This document shows positions 42,868 to 51,260 of a stretch of 64,000 nucleotides of DNA, piece by piece. The position numbers and the translations under genes are program-made. Origin of the DNA: Novipirellula caenicola. GTDB taxonomy: Bacteria > Planctomycetota > Planctomycetia > Pirellulales > Pirellulaceae. How positions within the stretch are numbered: the first letter of the stretch is position 1; every line of letters starts with the position of its first letter. The stretch covers positions 102,049-166,048 of the forward strand of contig NZ_BAABRO010000015.1 of assembly GCF_039545035.1 (NCBI RefSeq). The letters run 5' to 3'. A model generated the notes under the pieces. That model did not search any database. It was not told where the DNA came from and worked only from the letters and a program-made list of their open reading frames with translations.

Positions 42868-44588
42868 ACAATGTCGGCCAGCTTTCCAAGCTGGAGCCGT
42901 TGCGATCGAGCGTTCGGCCGGTGGAACGCAGTCGCTCTCGTTTTGACGTTCAGGCGTGAGGCACGCTAACGGCTTGGAAAGCCGAGTGACAATGTCGGCC
43001 AGCTTTCCAAGCTGGAACCGTTACGATCGATCGTTCGGCCGGTGGAACGCAGTCGCTCTCGCTTTGGCGTTCAAGTGTGAGGCCCCGCTAACGGCTTGGA
43101 AAGCCGAGCGACAATGTCGGCCAGCTTTCCAAGCTGGTACCGTTACGATCGAACGTTCGGCCGCTGGAATGCAGTCGCTCTCGTTTAGGCGTTCAAACGT
43201 GAGGCACGCCAACGGCTTGGAAAGCCGAGCGACATTGTCGGCCAGCTTTCCAAGCTGGAACCGTTATGATCGAGTGTTCAACCGGTGGAACGTAGTCGCT
43301 CTCGTTTTGACGTTCAAACGTGAGGCCCCGCTAACGGCTTGGAAAGCCGAGCGACAATGGTCGGCCAGCTTTCCAAGCTGGAACCGTTGCGATCGAGCGT
43401 TCGGCCGGTAGAACGCAGTCGCTTTCGCGTTGGCGTTCAAGTGTAAGGCACGCTAGCGGCTTGGAAAGCCGAGCGACAATCTTCGGCCAGCTTTCTAAGC
43501 TGGAACCGTTACGATCGAGCGTTTGGCCGGTGGAACGTTGTCGCTCTCGTTTTGGCGTTCAAACGTGAGGCACGCTAACGGCTTGGAAAGCCGAGCGACA
43601 ATCTTCGGCCAGCTTTCCAAGCTGGTACCGTTACGATCGAACGTTCGGCCGGTGGAACGCAGTCGCTCTCGTTTTGACGTTCAGACGTGAGACCTCGCTA
43701 ACGGCTTGGGAAGCCGAGCGACAATGTCGGCCATCTTTCCAAGCTGGTACCGTTACGATCGAACGTTCGGCCGGTGGAACGTAGTCGCTCTCGTTTTGGC
43801 GTTCAGACGTGAGACCTCGCTAACGGCTTGGAAAGCCGAGCGACAATGGTCGGCCAGCTTTCCAAGCTGGTACCGTTACGATCGAGCGTTCGACCGGTGG
43901 AACGTAGTCGCTCTCGTTTTGACGTTCAGGCGTGAGGCCTCGCCGACGGCTTGGAAAGCCGAGCGACAATCTTCGGCCAGCTTTCCAAGCTGGAACCGTT
44001 ACGATCGAGCGTTCGACCGGTGGAACGTAGTCGCTCTCGTTTTGACGTTCAGGCGTGAGGCCTCGCCAACGGCTTGGAAAGCCGAGCGACAATCTTCGGC
44101 CAGCTTTCCAAGCTGGAGCCGTTACGATCGAGTGTTCGGCCGGTGGAATGCAGACGCTCTCGTTTTGGCGTTCAAACGTGAGGCCTCGCTAACGGCTTGG
44201 AAAGCCGAGCGACAATGTCGGCCAGCTTTCCAAGCTGGAACCGTTACGATCGAGCGTTCGGCCGGTGGAACGCAGTCGCTCTCGTTTTGGCGTTCAAACG
44301 TGAGGCCTCGCTAACGGCTTGGAAAGCCGAGCGACAATGGTCGGCCAGCTTTCCAAACTGGAACCGTTACGATCGAGCGTTCGGCCGGTGGAATGCAGAC
44401 GCTCTCGTTTTGGCGTTCAAACGTGAGGCACGCTAACGGCTTGGAAAGCCGAGCGACAATCTTCGGCCAGCTTTCCAAGCTGGTACCGTTACGATCGAAC
44501 GTTCGGCCGGTGGAACGCAGTCGCTCTCGTTTTGACGTTCAGGCCTGAGGCACCGCCAACGGCTTGGAAAGCCGAGCGACAATGGTCG
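42868..44588 (+). repeat. Tandem array 2: fourteen copies of the ~121-123-bp hairpin unit
   Basis: Fourteen hairpins of type CCAGCTT-TCC-AAGCTGG alternate with fourteen of type CGGCTT-GGA-AAGCCG, period 120-124 bp. A conserved GGAACCGTTACGATCGA and a TTCGGCCGGTGGAACG stretch lie in between. This is the reverse complement of the array 1 unit, with a somewhat different spacer consensus. The array sits between the PQQ gene and the converging response-regulator gene, ending 18 bp from the latter's stop. Reading frames across it are repeat by-products and are not annotated as genes. Confidence 0.93.
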
Positions 44589-44605
44589 GCTTCATCGACG
44601 TCGTT

Positions 44606-45061
44606 TTACGCGTCCGCGGGCGGTTGGATCTGGTCGTTGCCGTCTTCCATCTCTTGGATGTAGCGGCGCAGTCGTTCCAGTTCGTCCTCGGTTCCTTTTA
44701 GCTTCAACATGTTTTCGACTCGTTTGACGAGTTCGACTTTGTTGACCGGCTTGCTGAGGAAGTCGTCGGTGCCCGCAGCGACGGCTCGCTCGATATCGCC
44801 CAATTCGTTCAGCGCCGTGACCATCAAAATCATCACTCGGCTGGTCGCCGGATTGTCTTTGATTTTCTTGCAGACCTCGAAACCGCTCAACTTGGGCATC
44901 ATCACGTCAAGCAGGACCAAGTCCGGTTTGAACGATTCGATCTTGTCCAGCGTGTCTTGGCCATCGACCGAGGTTTCCGTGTCACAGTCGACGCCTACCA
45001 GGTAGGCTTCGAGCAGTTCGCGGTTCGCGATGTTGTCATCAGCAATCAGAATGCGGTGCAT
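44606..45061 (-). CDS. CheY-like response regulator, stand-alone receiver
   Basis: A receiver domain without a DNA-binding output domain (151 residues). Phosphorylation-site residues are Asp8-Asp9, the acceptor Asp52 (LVLLDVMMP), the conserved Thr/Ser in MVTALNE (about 82) and Lys104 (LSKPV). A short C-terminal helix (TEDELERLRRYIQEMEDGNDQ) follows and may mediate dimer or partner contact. It is probably driven by a histidine kinase elsewhere. It lies downstream of glyA on the same strand, separated by a hairpin. Confidence 0.93.
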   Translation of the reverse strand: MHRILIADDNIANRELLEAYLVGVDCDTETSVDGQDTLDKIESFKPDLVLLDVMMPKLSGFEVCKKIKDNPATSRVMILMVTALNELGDIERAVAAGTDDFLSKPVNKVELVKRVENMLKLKGTEDELERLRRYIQEMEDGNDQIQPPADA

Positions 45062-45106
45062 AGCGTTGTCAGAATCGTGGACGACGTGAAAAAGGGGGGC
45101 GGAACC

Positions 45107-45134
45107 GGTGGCAACCCACTACCGGGTTGCCACC
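45107..45134 (-). terminator. Hairpin between glyA and the response regulator gene
   Basis: Perfect 11-bp arms GGTGGCAACCC and GGGTTGCCACC with a six-base loop, 33 bp after the glyA stop on the minus strand. A TTTTT run follows about 12 bases later. Likely a terminator or transcript-end stabiliser. Confidence 0.5.
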
Positions 45135-45166
45135 GTCATTTTAGCGATCGAGTGCTCGACGTCGCA

Positions 45167-46420
45167 CTAGGCAGTGGCGTGATCGCCTGCAGGAACGGGA
45201 AAGTTCTTGCAGAGTTCGCGGATCTCGCTGCGAATCGATTGGTGCAGCGACTCGTCATCGGAATTCGACAATGCTTGATGAATCCAGCCGCCGATTCGCT
45301 TCATCTCGTCGGTGCCCATCCCGCGAGTCGTCAGCGCGGGGGTGCCGATGCGAATTCCCGATGGGTCCATCGGCTTACGCTCGTCAAACGGGATCATGTT
45401 CATGTTGACCGTGATGCCGCATGCTTCGAGCACCGCTTCGGCTTTCTTGCCACCCAATCCCAATGCGGTGACGTCGACCAGCATCAAGTGATTGTCGGTG
45501 CCGCCGCTGACCAATGGCAGCCCCGCCGACATCAAGGTTTCCGCCAAAGCTTTGGCATTGGAAACCAGCGATTTGCCATACTCTTTGAATGCGGGCGTCA
45601 TCGCTTCGGCGAAACAGACCGCTTTGGCCGCGACGATGTGCATCAACGGGCCGCCTTGGGTGCCCGGGAACACGTTGCGATTGACCAATTTCAAGTGCTC
45701 CTTTTTGCACAAAATCAGGCCGCTGCGTGGTCCTCGCAGCGTTTTGTGCGTCGTCGTGGTGACGTAGTCGGCGTACGGCACCGGGCTGTTGTGTTGTCCC
45801 GAGGCGACCAAGCCGGCGTAGTGGGCCATGTCGACCATCAACTTGGCACCGACATCGTTGGCGATTTCCGCAAAGCGATCGTGCGGGATTTCGCGTGGGT
45901 AGGCACTCGCTCCGGCGACGATCAGCTTTGGCTTGTGCTCGCGAGCCAATTTGGCGATTTGGTCAAAATCGAGGCGATGGTTCTCTTTATCGACGCCGTA
46001 GGAGTGGAAATTGTACAGCCGGCCGCTGATGTTCAGCTTCATGCCGTGAGTCAGGTGGCCGCCTTGAGCCAAGTCCAACCCGAGAACCGAATCGCCTGGT
46101 TCCAGGCAAGACAGGTAAACGGCGGTATTGGCTTGGGATCCCGCATGCGGCTGGACGTTTGCTTCTTCGGCACCAAACAGCTTTTTGGCTCGTTCGATCG
46201 CCAGCGATTCGGTCACGTCGACGTGCTCGCAGCCACCGTAGTAGCGGCGTCCGGGATAGCCTTCGGCGTATTTATTGGTCAAAACGCTGCCGGCCGCCTG
46301 CATCACCGCCAAACTGGTGTAGTTTTCGCTTGCGATCATCTCCAACCCGTCCTGCTGGCGGGTGGCTTCGGCTTGGATGGTTTCCCAGATTTCAGGGTCT
46401 TGCTGCTGCAGCCAATTCAT
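45167..46420 (-). CDS. glyA: Serine hydroxymethyltransferase
   Basis: A PLP enzyme of 417 residues converting serine and tetrahydrofolate to glycine and methylene-THF. Hallmarks are [41 protein letters not shown], the PLP-lysine region [14 protein letters not shown] near residue 222, and [12 protein letters not shown]. Length and order match bacterial GlyA throughout. Together with the class V aminotransferase it suggests active glycine/serine/C1 traffic, but the two genes are not in one operon. The start ATG 46420 gives [18 protein letters not shown]. Confidence 0.97.
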   Translation of the reverse strand: MNWLQQQDPEIWETIQAEATRQQDGLEMIASENYTSLAVMQAAGSVLTNKYAEGYPGRRYYGGCEHVDVTESLAIERAKKLFGAEEANVQPHAGSQANTAVYLSCLEPGDSVLGLDLAQGGHLTHGMKLNISGRLYNFHSYGVDKENHRLDFDQIAKLAREHKPKLIVAGASAYPREIPHDRFAEIANDVGAKLMVDMAHYAGLVASGQHNSPVPYADYVTTTTHKTLRGPRSGLILCKKEHLKLVNRNVFPGTQGGPLMHIVAAKAVCFAEAMTPAFKEYGKSLVSNAKALAETLMSAGLPLVSGGTDNHLMLVDVTALGLGGKKAEAVLEACGITVNMNMIPFDERKPMDPSGIRIGTPALTTRGMGTDEMKRIGGWIHQALSNSDDESLHQSIRSEIRELCKNFPVPAGDHATA

Positions 46421-46550
46421 GAGTTTTTTTAATTGGGGGAGGAGGATAGAAGTAAGCTTGCGATCTTCGCACCACGGCGGACACGATTGTCGACCGCGGA
46501 GGGCAAAGCGTCAATGTCGCCAAAACCAGGGAACCGGTCCAAAAAAGGAA

Positions 46551-46670
46551 ATCCGCAAAACCACGTAGTGGACGAGGCAACAAGTCCCAGCAAAACACGT
46601 AGTGGATGAGGCTACGAATCCCCACCCCCACAAAACACGTAGTGGATGAGGCTACGAATCCCCACCTCGA
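46551..46670. repeat. Three copies of a 40-bp tandem repeat
   Basis: CACGTAGTGGATGAGGCTAC-type units recur at about 46562, 46596 and 46636. The last two are identical over most of 40 bp and the first is diverged. They lie in the 510-bp divergent gap between glyA and the ABC transporter gene. Function unknown. No gene is supported in this gap. Confidence 0.8.
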
Positions 46671-46930
46671 CGAATCACGCCACCATCACCCAGCTTCCTC
46701 GTCTTTCCCGCATTTCTCGCATCCAAGGCAACCGAAAGCTATCAAAATCATCCGTTTCAGTGCCCCTTTTTCATTCGGAAAGCCACTGTTTGGATCGTCG
46801 AATTGTGGCAAGATGTTTCGGTCGAACCGGAATCGAGTGGGACATCTCTTGCATTTAGTCTTGGCAACGCCTTGTTCGATCTCGCTTCGCCCCCCTTCCT
46901 CCATTGCTTCCACAAGACTCGCTGAGCGAT

Positions 46931-48724
46931 ATGTCAAATTATCAAGTCGTTCAGCGATTACTGAAATTGGCGTGGCGGTACCGTGGTTGGTGCGCCGCAA
47001 TGCTTTTCCTGCAAGCGGTGTTGATGGGGTTAGCCGTTGCCTTGGTCCAACTCGGCGGACTCGCGATTGATGTGATCCGTTTCTATTCGCACGATACCCC
47101 CAACTTCCCTACCCTACCCTTCGGAATTCTGTTTCCGGTTCACTGGTCGCCGCTGACTCAGGTCATCGCCATTGCGGTCGCCATGACCGTCGTCGCGATC
47201 GTTCGTGCGCTGCTGAATTACAGTTACGCGATCATCTCGGGCACGCTGGTACACCGAAAAATTGTGGTCGATTTGCGTGCCGAGGTTTATGCGAAACTGC
47301 AGCGGCTGAGTTTGAGTTTTTATCACAATCAACCTGCCGGCACGATCATCAACCGTGTCACCGGTGACGTCCAAGCCACGCGTGCGTTCATCGATGGCGT
47401 GTTGATTCAGCTGTCGATCCTGGCGATGTCGCTGGTCTTCTATTTGACGTTCATGATCCGGATCGATGCGATGTTGACGCTGGTCTGCTTGGCGACGACG
47501 CCTGTGGTTTGGTGGTCGAGTATTCGATTTTCGCGAATCGTGCGGCCGATGTACGACCAGTCGCGTCATTTGTTTGACCTGTTGGTTTTGCGGGTGGCCG
47601 AATCGGTGGACGGAGTCGCAGTGATCAAGTCGCTGGGTCGACAATCGGCCGAAACAAAATCATTCGACAGAGCCAACGATGATCTGTTGAACCAACAGCA
47701 AGACGTCTTTCGGCGTGTTAGCCGGTTTGGGCCCTCGATCCAATTACTGACGCAAATCAATCTCGTCGTGCTGTTGATCTACGGTGGTTACCTGACTTCG
47801 ATCGGCCGTCTGCCACTGGGCAGCGGTCTGATCGTCTTTGCCGGTCTGCTGCAACAATTCAGCAACCAAGTCGGCAACCTTTCAAGTTTGACCGGAACGA
47901 TCCAGCAATCATTGACGGGGGCACGGCGAGTGTTCGAGGTGCTCGATGCGGCCGAAGAAGTCTCGCAACCCGACGATGCGTGGCTGCCCGATTCGATTCG
48001 CGGCGAAATCCACTTTCACAATGTCAGTTTTGAATATGTCGCCGGTAATCCCGTTCTAAAGGACATTTCGCTACACATTCGCCCAGGCGAACGGGTGGCA
48101 ATTCTGGGCGCAGTGGGCCAGGGGAAATCGACGCTGCTCAGTTTGCTTCCGCGGTTCTACGATCCCACTCTCGGCGTGGTCGAAATTGATGGTGTTGACG
48201 TCCGAGCGTGGGACCTGAAAACGCTCCGACGCCGAGTCGCCTTGGTGCTGCAAGAACCGCTGTTGTTGAGCAACACGATCGGAGCGAACATTGCGTTTGG
48301 TTGTCCCGGAGCGACGCGAGAGCAAGTGCGAATGGCCGCTCGGCTTGCCGCCGCTCACGACTTTATCGAAGCCACACCGGATGGCTACGACACGGTCCTC
48401 GGCGAATACGGCATGTCGCTTTCGGGCGGCCAACGGCAACGGCTTGCTCTGGCCCGAGCATTGTTAACCGACCCCGCGATTTTGCTGTTGGATGATCCCG
48501 TATCGGCCATTGATCCGGAAACCGAACATGAAATCCTTGCGGCACTCGAGGAAGCGTCCAAGGGGCGAACGACACTGATCGTCGCACACCGGCTCAGTAC
48601 ATTGCGGGGGGCCGATCGCGTGATCGTGTTAGATCGCGGAGAGATTGTCCAGCAAGGAACGCACGAAGAATTAATGCGAGAGCCCGGCCCCTACCACCAA
48701 GTTGCACAAAGCCAATGTCGTTGA
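46931..48724 (+). CDS. ABC exporter half-transporter, subunit A (degenerate catalytic site)
   Basis: A membrane-ATPase fusion of 597 residues from ATG 46931 (MSNYQVVQRLLKLAWRYRGW). A TTG at 46904 would add nine residues. Six membrane spans occupy about residues 20-310. The ATPase domain has Walker A GAVGQGKST, signature MSLSGGQRQRLALARALL and Walker B AILLLDDPVSA. The usual catalytic Glu after Walker B is Asp here. The next gene has a degenerate signature, so the pair fits a heterodimeric exporter with one inactive site (as in TM287/288 and BmrCD). Substrate unknown: drug, lipid or peptide export are all possible. Confidence 0.93.
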   Translation: MSNYQVVQRLLKLAWRYRGWCAAMLFLQAVLMGLAVALVQLGGLAIDVIRFYSHDTPNFPTLPFGILFPVHWSPLTQVIAIAVAMTVVAIVRALLNYSYAIISGTLVHRKIVVDLRAEVYAKLQRLSLSFYHNQPAGTIINRVTGDVQATRAFIDGVLIQLSILAMSLVFYLTFMIRIDAMLTLVCLATTPVVWWSSIRFSRIVRPMYDQSRHLFDLLVLRVAESVDGVAVIKSLGRQSAETKSFDRANDDLLNQQQDVFRRVSRFGPSIQLLTQINLVVLLIYGGYLTSIGRLPLGSGLIVFAGLLQQFSNQVGNLSSLTGTIQQSLTGARRVFEVLDAAEEVSQPDDAWLPDSIRGEIHFHNVSFEYVAGNPVLKDISLHIRPGERVAILGAVGQGKSTLLSLLPRFYDPTLGVVEIDGVDVRAWDLKTLRRRVALVLQEPLLLSNTIGANIAFGCPGATREQVRMAARLAAAHDFIEATPDGYDTVLGEYGMSLSGGQRQRLALARALLTDPAILLLDDPVSAIDPETEHEILAALEEASKGRTTLIVAHRLSTLRGADRVIVLDRGEIVQQGTHEELMREPGPYHQVAQSQCR

Positions 48725-48730
48725 ATCAAA

Positions 48731-48822
48731 GTCGTTGATCGCTCCGCGATCATAACGCGAAGCTCCTAACGTCGTAGACCGCACCGCAGTCAAAACGCAA
48801 AGATCGCGGAGCGATCAGCGAC
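48731..48822. repeat. Long inverted repeat between the two ABC genes
   Basis: GTCGTTGATCGCTCCGCGATC at 48731-48751 pairs with GATCGCGGAGCGATCAGCGAC at 48802-48822 with one mismatch (about 20 bp), enclosing 50 bp, and is followed by AATTTTT. It may be a transcript-end or processing hairpin within the ABC operon. It could lower expression of the second gene. It lies 43 bp before the second gene's start. Confidence 0.6.
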
Positions 48823-48865
48823 AATTTTTCCAAACCAAACGTCCTTTCAGCATCATGCATTTCTT

Positions 48866-50671
48866 ATGAGCAGTACCTTTGCCCCCATGGTCCGCGTCAC
48901 ACGCGACCCTGATGCGGATCCGCATCGGCGGCCGCTGTCGTTGTCGCTGGTGGCTCGGTTGTGGGGATTGATGCGTCCGTATGCGGCTAAGCGAAACGTG
49001 CTGCTCACGCTCGTCCTGCTCCGCGCGATCCAATTGCCGCTACTGGCGTGGTCGATTGGGGCGGTCATCAATGGTCCGATCTCTCATGCGGGGACGATGG
49101 CATCCATCATCGTCGCTTCGCTTGGCGTATTGGCCCTGGCTGCTTGGACCCAATTCACGCTGGTGTTTCGTCAACGCTTGGCACTGGAGTTAGGTGAAGC
49201 AATCGTGCACGACCTTCGCGGTTCGGTCTATTCGCATTTGCAGCAGATGCCGATGAGTTTTTATGCGAAGACGAAAACAGGGCGAGTGATCAGCCGTATC
49301 ACCAGCGACTGTGACGCCGTCCGCGTCGGTGTCCAGGACGTGTTGTTCGTCAGTCTCGTCCAGGGTGGGCAAATGATCGGCGCCGCGGTGATCATGGCCT
49401 GGTACGATCTGCCGCTGTTGATGGTTGTGTTGGCGATGAGTCCCGTGATGTGGATCATTGGCCGGGTGATGCGAAACCGACTCAGCGAAGCGTATCGCGA
49501 TGTCCAAGAAAGTTTCAGTCGCGTGACCGCCACGATTGCCGAATCGGTCGCCGTGATTCGCGTCACTCAGGCCTTGGCTCGCGAAGATACCAATGCCGAA
49601 TTGTTTCGCCAATTGACCGCCGATCACGCTGAATACAACATGAATAGCGCGCGGCATAACGGCTTGCTAATGCCGCTGTTGGAATTAACGGGCCAAGTTT
49701 CGTTGGGACTCGTTTTGATCGTCGGCGCGTACCGAGCGATTGTGGCCAGCGATCCAATGCCCGTGGGCGATTTGATCCAGTTCTGGTTCCTGGCAGGATT
49801 ATTTTTTAGCCCCATCCAAGTCTTGGGCAATCAATACAACCAAGCACTGACGGCGATGGCCGGCGCCGAACGCGTCTTTCGCTTGCTCGATACGCCGCCC
49901 GAATGGACCGATTTGCCGACGGCAGTTTCGTTACCACTTCAAGTGGACGGCAAGCTAACCGTCGAAAACGTTTCGTTTGCCTATGATCCAGGACATTGGG
50001 TGCTGCGGGATGTTTCGTTCGTCGCCGAGCCACGCCAAATGGTGGCACTTGTCGGTGAAACCGGCAGCGGCAAGTCGACGATTGCCAATTTGGTCTCTCG
50101 TTACTACTTACCGACCCACGGGAAAATTTTCATCGATGGATTGGATACTCGCGAGCTGACAAGCGAGTCGATTTCGCGTGCCATTTCAGTCATTCCGCAA
50201 CAGAATTATCTGTTCACGGGCAGCGTACTGCAAAATATTGTTGCGGGACGTGCCGGCGCGACCGAATCCGATGCAGTCGAAGCCTTGCGGTCGCTCGATT
50301 GCGAGTGGTTGATTGAGGATTTGCCCGAGGGACTGCAAACGCAAGCCGGATCACGTGGCGGCCGCGTCTCGCTGGGGCAACGCCAACTGATCTGTTTTGC
50401 CCGCGCGTTGGTCGCCAACCCACGGATCTTAATCCTAGACGAAGCCACCAGTGCGGTGGACACATTAACTGAATTGCGAATTCAAAAAGCGCTGGGACGG
50501 CTACTTGAGAATCGCACCAGTCTCGTGATCGCTCACCGCCTCAGTACGATCCGGACCGCCGATCAAATCCTGGTCATGTCGCACGGACAAATCGCCGAGC
50601 AAGGCCGGCACGAGGAACTGCTAAAGCAAAACGGGCTCTACAAAGACTTGCACGAACGTTTCGTGTCGTAA
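48866..50671 (+). CDS. ABC exporter half-transporter, subunit B (degenerate signature)
   Basis: The partner of the preceding gene, 601 residues, with membrane spans over about residues 30-320 and an ATPase domain. Walker A is GETGSGKST and Walker B ILILDEATSAVDT, with the normal catalytic Glu. The signature motif is VSLGQRQ where LSGGQ is expected. Combined with the Asp in the partner's Walker B, the non-hydrolytic site would be formed by A's Walker motifs and B's signature. The start ATG 48866 has no strong ribosome-binding site. It is the last gene before a convergent gap with 190-bp repeats. Confidence 0.93.
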   Translation: MSSTFAPMVRVTRDPDADPHRRPLSLSLVARLWGLMRPYAAKRNVLLTLVLLRAIQLPLLAWSIGAVINGPISHAGTMASIIVASLGVLALAAWTQFTLVFRQRLALELGEAIVHDLRGSVYSHLQQMPMSFYAKTKTGRVISRITSDCDAVRVGVQDVLFVSLVQGGQMIGAAVIMAWYDLPLLMVVLAMSPVMWIIGRVMRNRLSEAYRDVQESFSRVTATIAESVAVIRVTQALAREDTNAELFRQLTADHAEYNMNSARHNGLLMPLLELTGQVSLGLVLIVGAYRAIVASDPMPVGDLIQFWFLAGLFFSPIQVLGNQYNQALTAMAGAERVFRLLDTPPEWTDLPTAVSLPLQVDGKLTVENVSFAYDPGHWVLRDVSFVAEPRQMVALVGETGSGKSTIANLVSRYYLPTHGKIFIDGLDTRELTSESISRAISVIPQQNYLFTGSVLQNIVAGRAGATESDAVEALRSLDCEWLIEDLPEGLQTQAGSRGGRVSLGQRQLICFARALVANPRILILDEATSAVDTLTELRIQKALGRLLENRTSLVIAHRLSTIRTADQILVMSHGQIAEQGRHEELLKQNGLYKDLHERFVS

Positions 50672-50737
50672 GTGTAGTCATTGTAGGCCGGGACGCGGCG
50701 GTAACCGACTCACCTTCACAAACGCTGCCGGCGGGGC

Positions 50738-51150
50738 GGACAATCCACCTCTCCCGAGCGTCCGCTCGGGAGAGGTCGGACGGGCCCTTTAGGCCTCGTC
50801 CGGGTGAGGGCCGACCGCGCAATCTTGACGTATCGTTCGACCCGGCTTGCTCGGACGACCCTCACCCGAGCAATCGCTAAAGGCTCTGCTCGACCTCTCC
50901 CAAACTGCGTTTGGGCGAGGTGGCATGTTGCAAGATACCTCTCTTGAGCGTCTGCTCGGGAGAGGTCGGGCGGGCCCTTTAGGCCTCGTCCGGGTGAGGG
51001 CCGCGGTGAGCCATCTTGACGTATCGTTCGACCCGGCTTGCTCGGACGACCCTCACCCGAGCAATCGCTGAAGGCTCTGCTCGACCTCTCCCAAACTGCG
51101 TTTGGGAGAGGTGACATACCGCAATCCACCTCTCCGGAGCATCTGCTCGA
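50738..51150. repeat. Tandem 190-bp repeat (two full copies and a partial third)
   Basis: Blocks such as GGGCCCTTTAGGCCTCGTCC occur at about 50782 and 50972 (period 190). Each unit carries the inverted pair GGGTGAGGG and CCCTCACCC, plus CTCGGGAGAGG and CCTCTCCC-type stems, so units can fold strongly. A partial third copy starts at about 51128. It fills the gap between the converging ABC exporter and pheT genes; no gene is supported in it. Confidence 0.88.
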
Positions 51151-51260
51151 AAGTATTGGACGATGAACTTTTCGACGTCAATCGCTACGACAGCGTTGTG
51201 AAGGTTCAGAAAGCACTTGAGTCTGCCGCAGCATGAACGCTCGCAATCGTCGAGTCCGGC

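Noticed and set aside
42956..44436. Open frames of up to 202 codons across array 2, and similar frames across array 1
   Set aside because: They repeat a 41-residue WNRYDRAF...TAWKAERQ unit simply because the DNA unit is near 123 bp; both strands show them and they shift frame where unit length varies.
39143..44588. Arrays as CRISPR
   Set aside because: Units are about 121 bp with no short repeat plus variable unique spacer structure, and no cas genes are present.
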